Positions 8,009 through 8,601 of a stretch of DNA of 8,601 bases are shown one piece after another (the first letter of the stretch is position 1; each line of letters begins with the position of its first letter). The notes beneath the pieces are model-generated. The model was not told the DNA's origin. It saw nothing but the letters and a program-made list of their open reading frames with translations, and made no database searches. This DNA comes from Candidatus Altimarinota bacterium (GTDB lineage: Bacteria > Patescibacteriota > Gracilibacteria > BD1-5 > UBA2023). A program made the position numbers and the translations under genes. The stretch covers positions 1 through 8,601 of the forward strand of contig CANBWW010000039.1 of NCBI GenBank assembly GCA_947373235.1, given 5' to 3'.

Positions 8009-8601
8009 TTAGAATCCTGGAGGAGGATTTCGTTCCACTCTTCCATCATATTCGATGATAAGTGATGTATTCGGATACGTAGCTGCATCTGATGAAGTTG
8101 ATTGGTGTAGAGGCTTCATAGCAACTGGTAACAACGTAAATCATTCACGAAGTTTTTCGAGATCATATTTTTTAGCCGTTGGTTCATCACACATACTCGT
8201 AACAAAGAACGGACAGATCTTTGCGGCTGTTTCTCACATCGTATTTCGAGAAACTACAGAACCGAAGACAAAAAGTTGGTTATTATTGATTGCTGGACTT
8301 CCAGAATATCTGATAGCATGCTCTGCAAAAAGCGAAGCAGAAATATCTCGGACCGACGGATCGATGACTATATTCCCACCGTTCCCATTTTTATCGGCAA
8401 GAGCGACCACCGCGAGTGGATAATTCGGATTTTTTAAGATATCTCCAGTGATCGTTATATTCTTTCCTACAACGATGAGCGTACGTTTTTTTGGATTTCC
8501 AGAAGTGAAAAATGTATTGTCTATGCTTTGATCAGTGCTGTCCAACTCATAGTTCACATCACTATAGTCAGATCGATTTCTTGAGAGCTTCATCGCTTGT
8601 T
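8009..8601 (-). CDS. C-terminal part of a CPR-type surface protein (5' end beyond the right edge)
   Basis: The - strand frame is open from the right edge to TAA at 8009-8011, about 197 residues, and reads TGA at 8231-8233 and 8136-8138 as Gly. The middle part (RTLIVVGKNITITGDIL, then ALADKNGNGGNIVIDPSV, then LFVFGSVVSRNTM) looks like stacked short beta strands of a repetitive or parallel beta fold. Two cysteines lie close together (KICPFFVTSMC). The end, EYDGRVERNPPPGF, resembles a Pro-rich terminus I associate with large secreted CPR proteins; that link is from memory and not tested here. The internal ATG at 8593 is unlikely to be the start, because the frame continues upstream and no signal peptide follows it. 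Probable extracellular or pilus-associated role, by inference. Confidence 0.75.

Overview
Every long gene in this window reads only if TGA is decoded as glycine. I reconstructed seven genes. About 49 in-frame TGA codons fall inside otherwise continuous, well-behaved proteins, and all seven stop codons are TAA. That is genetic code 25, known from Candidatus Gracilibacteria (BD1-5/GN02) and Absconditabacteria (SR1) of the Patescibacteria/CPR. The moderate AT richness, compact gene spacing and abundance of large secreted beta-rich proteins fit that assignment. Standard-code reading cuts these genes into fragments and creates false antisense ORFs. All coordinates below use TGA = Gly.

Layout. (1) 1-455, +: C-terminal part of a secreted-looking beta-rich protein. 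(2) 488-3523, -: a 1011-residue exported protein with a signal peptide, a beta-hairpin-rich segment, then a chain of Ig/cadherin-like and FN3-like domains. (3) 3680-4489, +: a degenerate member of the succinylglutamate desuccinylase/aspartoacylase family in which the metal ligands and the catalytic Glu appear to be replaced. (4) 4518-4814, -: a 98-residue secreted protein with four cysteines. (5) 5138-6148, +: an exported 336-residue protein with a 14-residue tandem repeat. (6) 6198-7976, +: a 592-residue hydrophilic, mostly helical protein of unknown function. (7) 8009-8601, -: C-terminal part of a CPR-type surface protein that continues past the right edge.

Organisation. Convergent pairs 1/2, 3/4 and 6/7 each end on a compact perfect palindrome that should terminate transcription in both directions. 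Divergent pairs 2/3 and 4/5 share short promoter regions. I see good sigma70-type promoters for genes 2, 4 and 5, a likely one for gene 6 inside a hairpin, and a weak one for gene 3. The predicted leaders are short (about 12-27 nt) and lack a clear Shine-Dalgarno sequence.

How the genes relate. Genes 1, 2, 4, 5 and 7 look exported or surface-located, so this is probably part of a cell-envelope or host-interaction region. Genes 5 and 6 share a 91-nt block with one mismatch and are adjacent in the same orientation, so they may act together. No RNA gene, transposase, CRISPR array or attachment site was seen.
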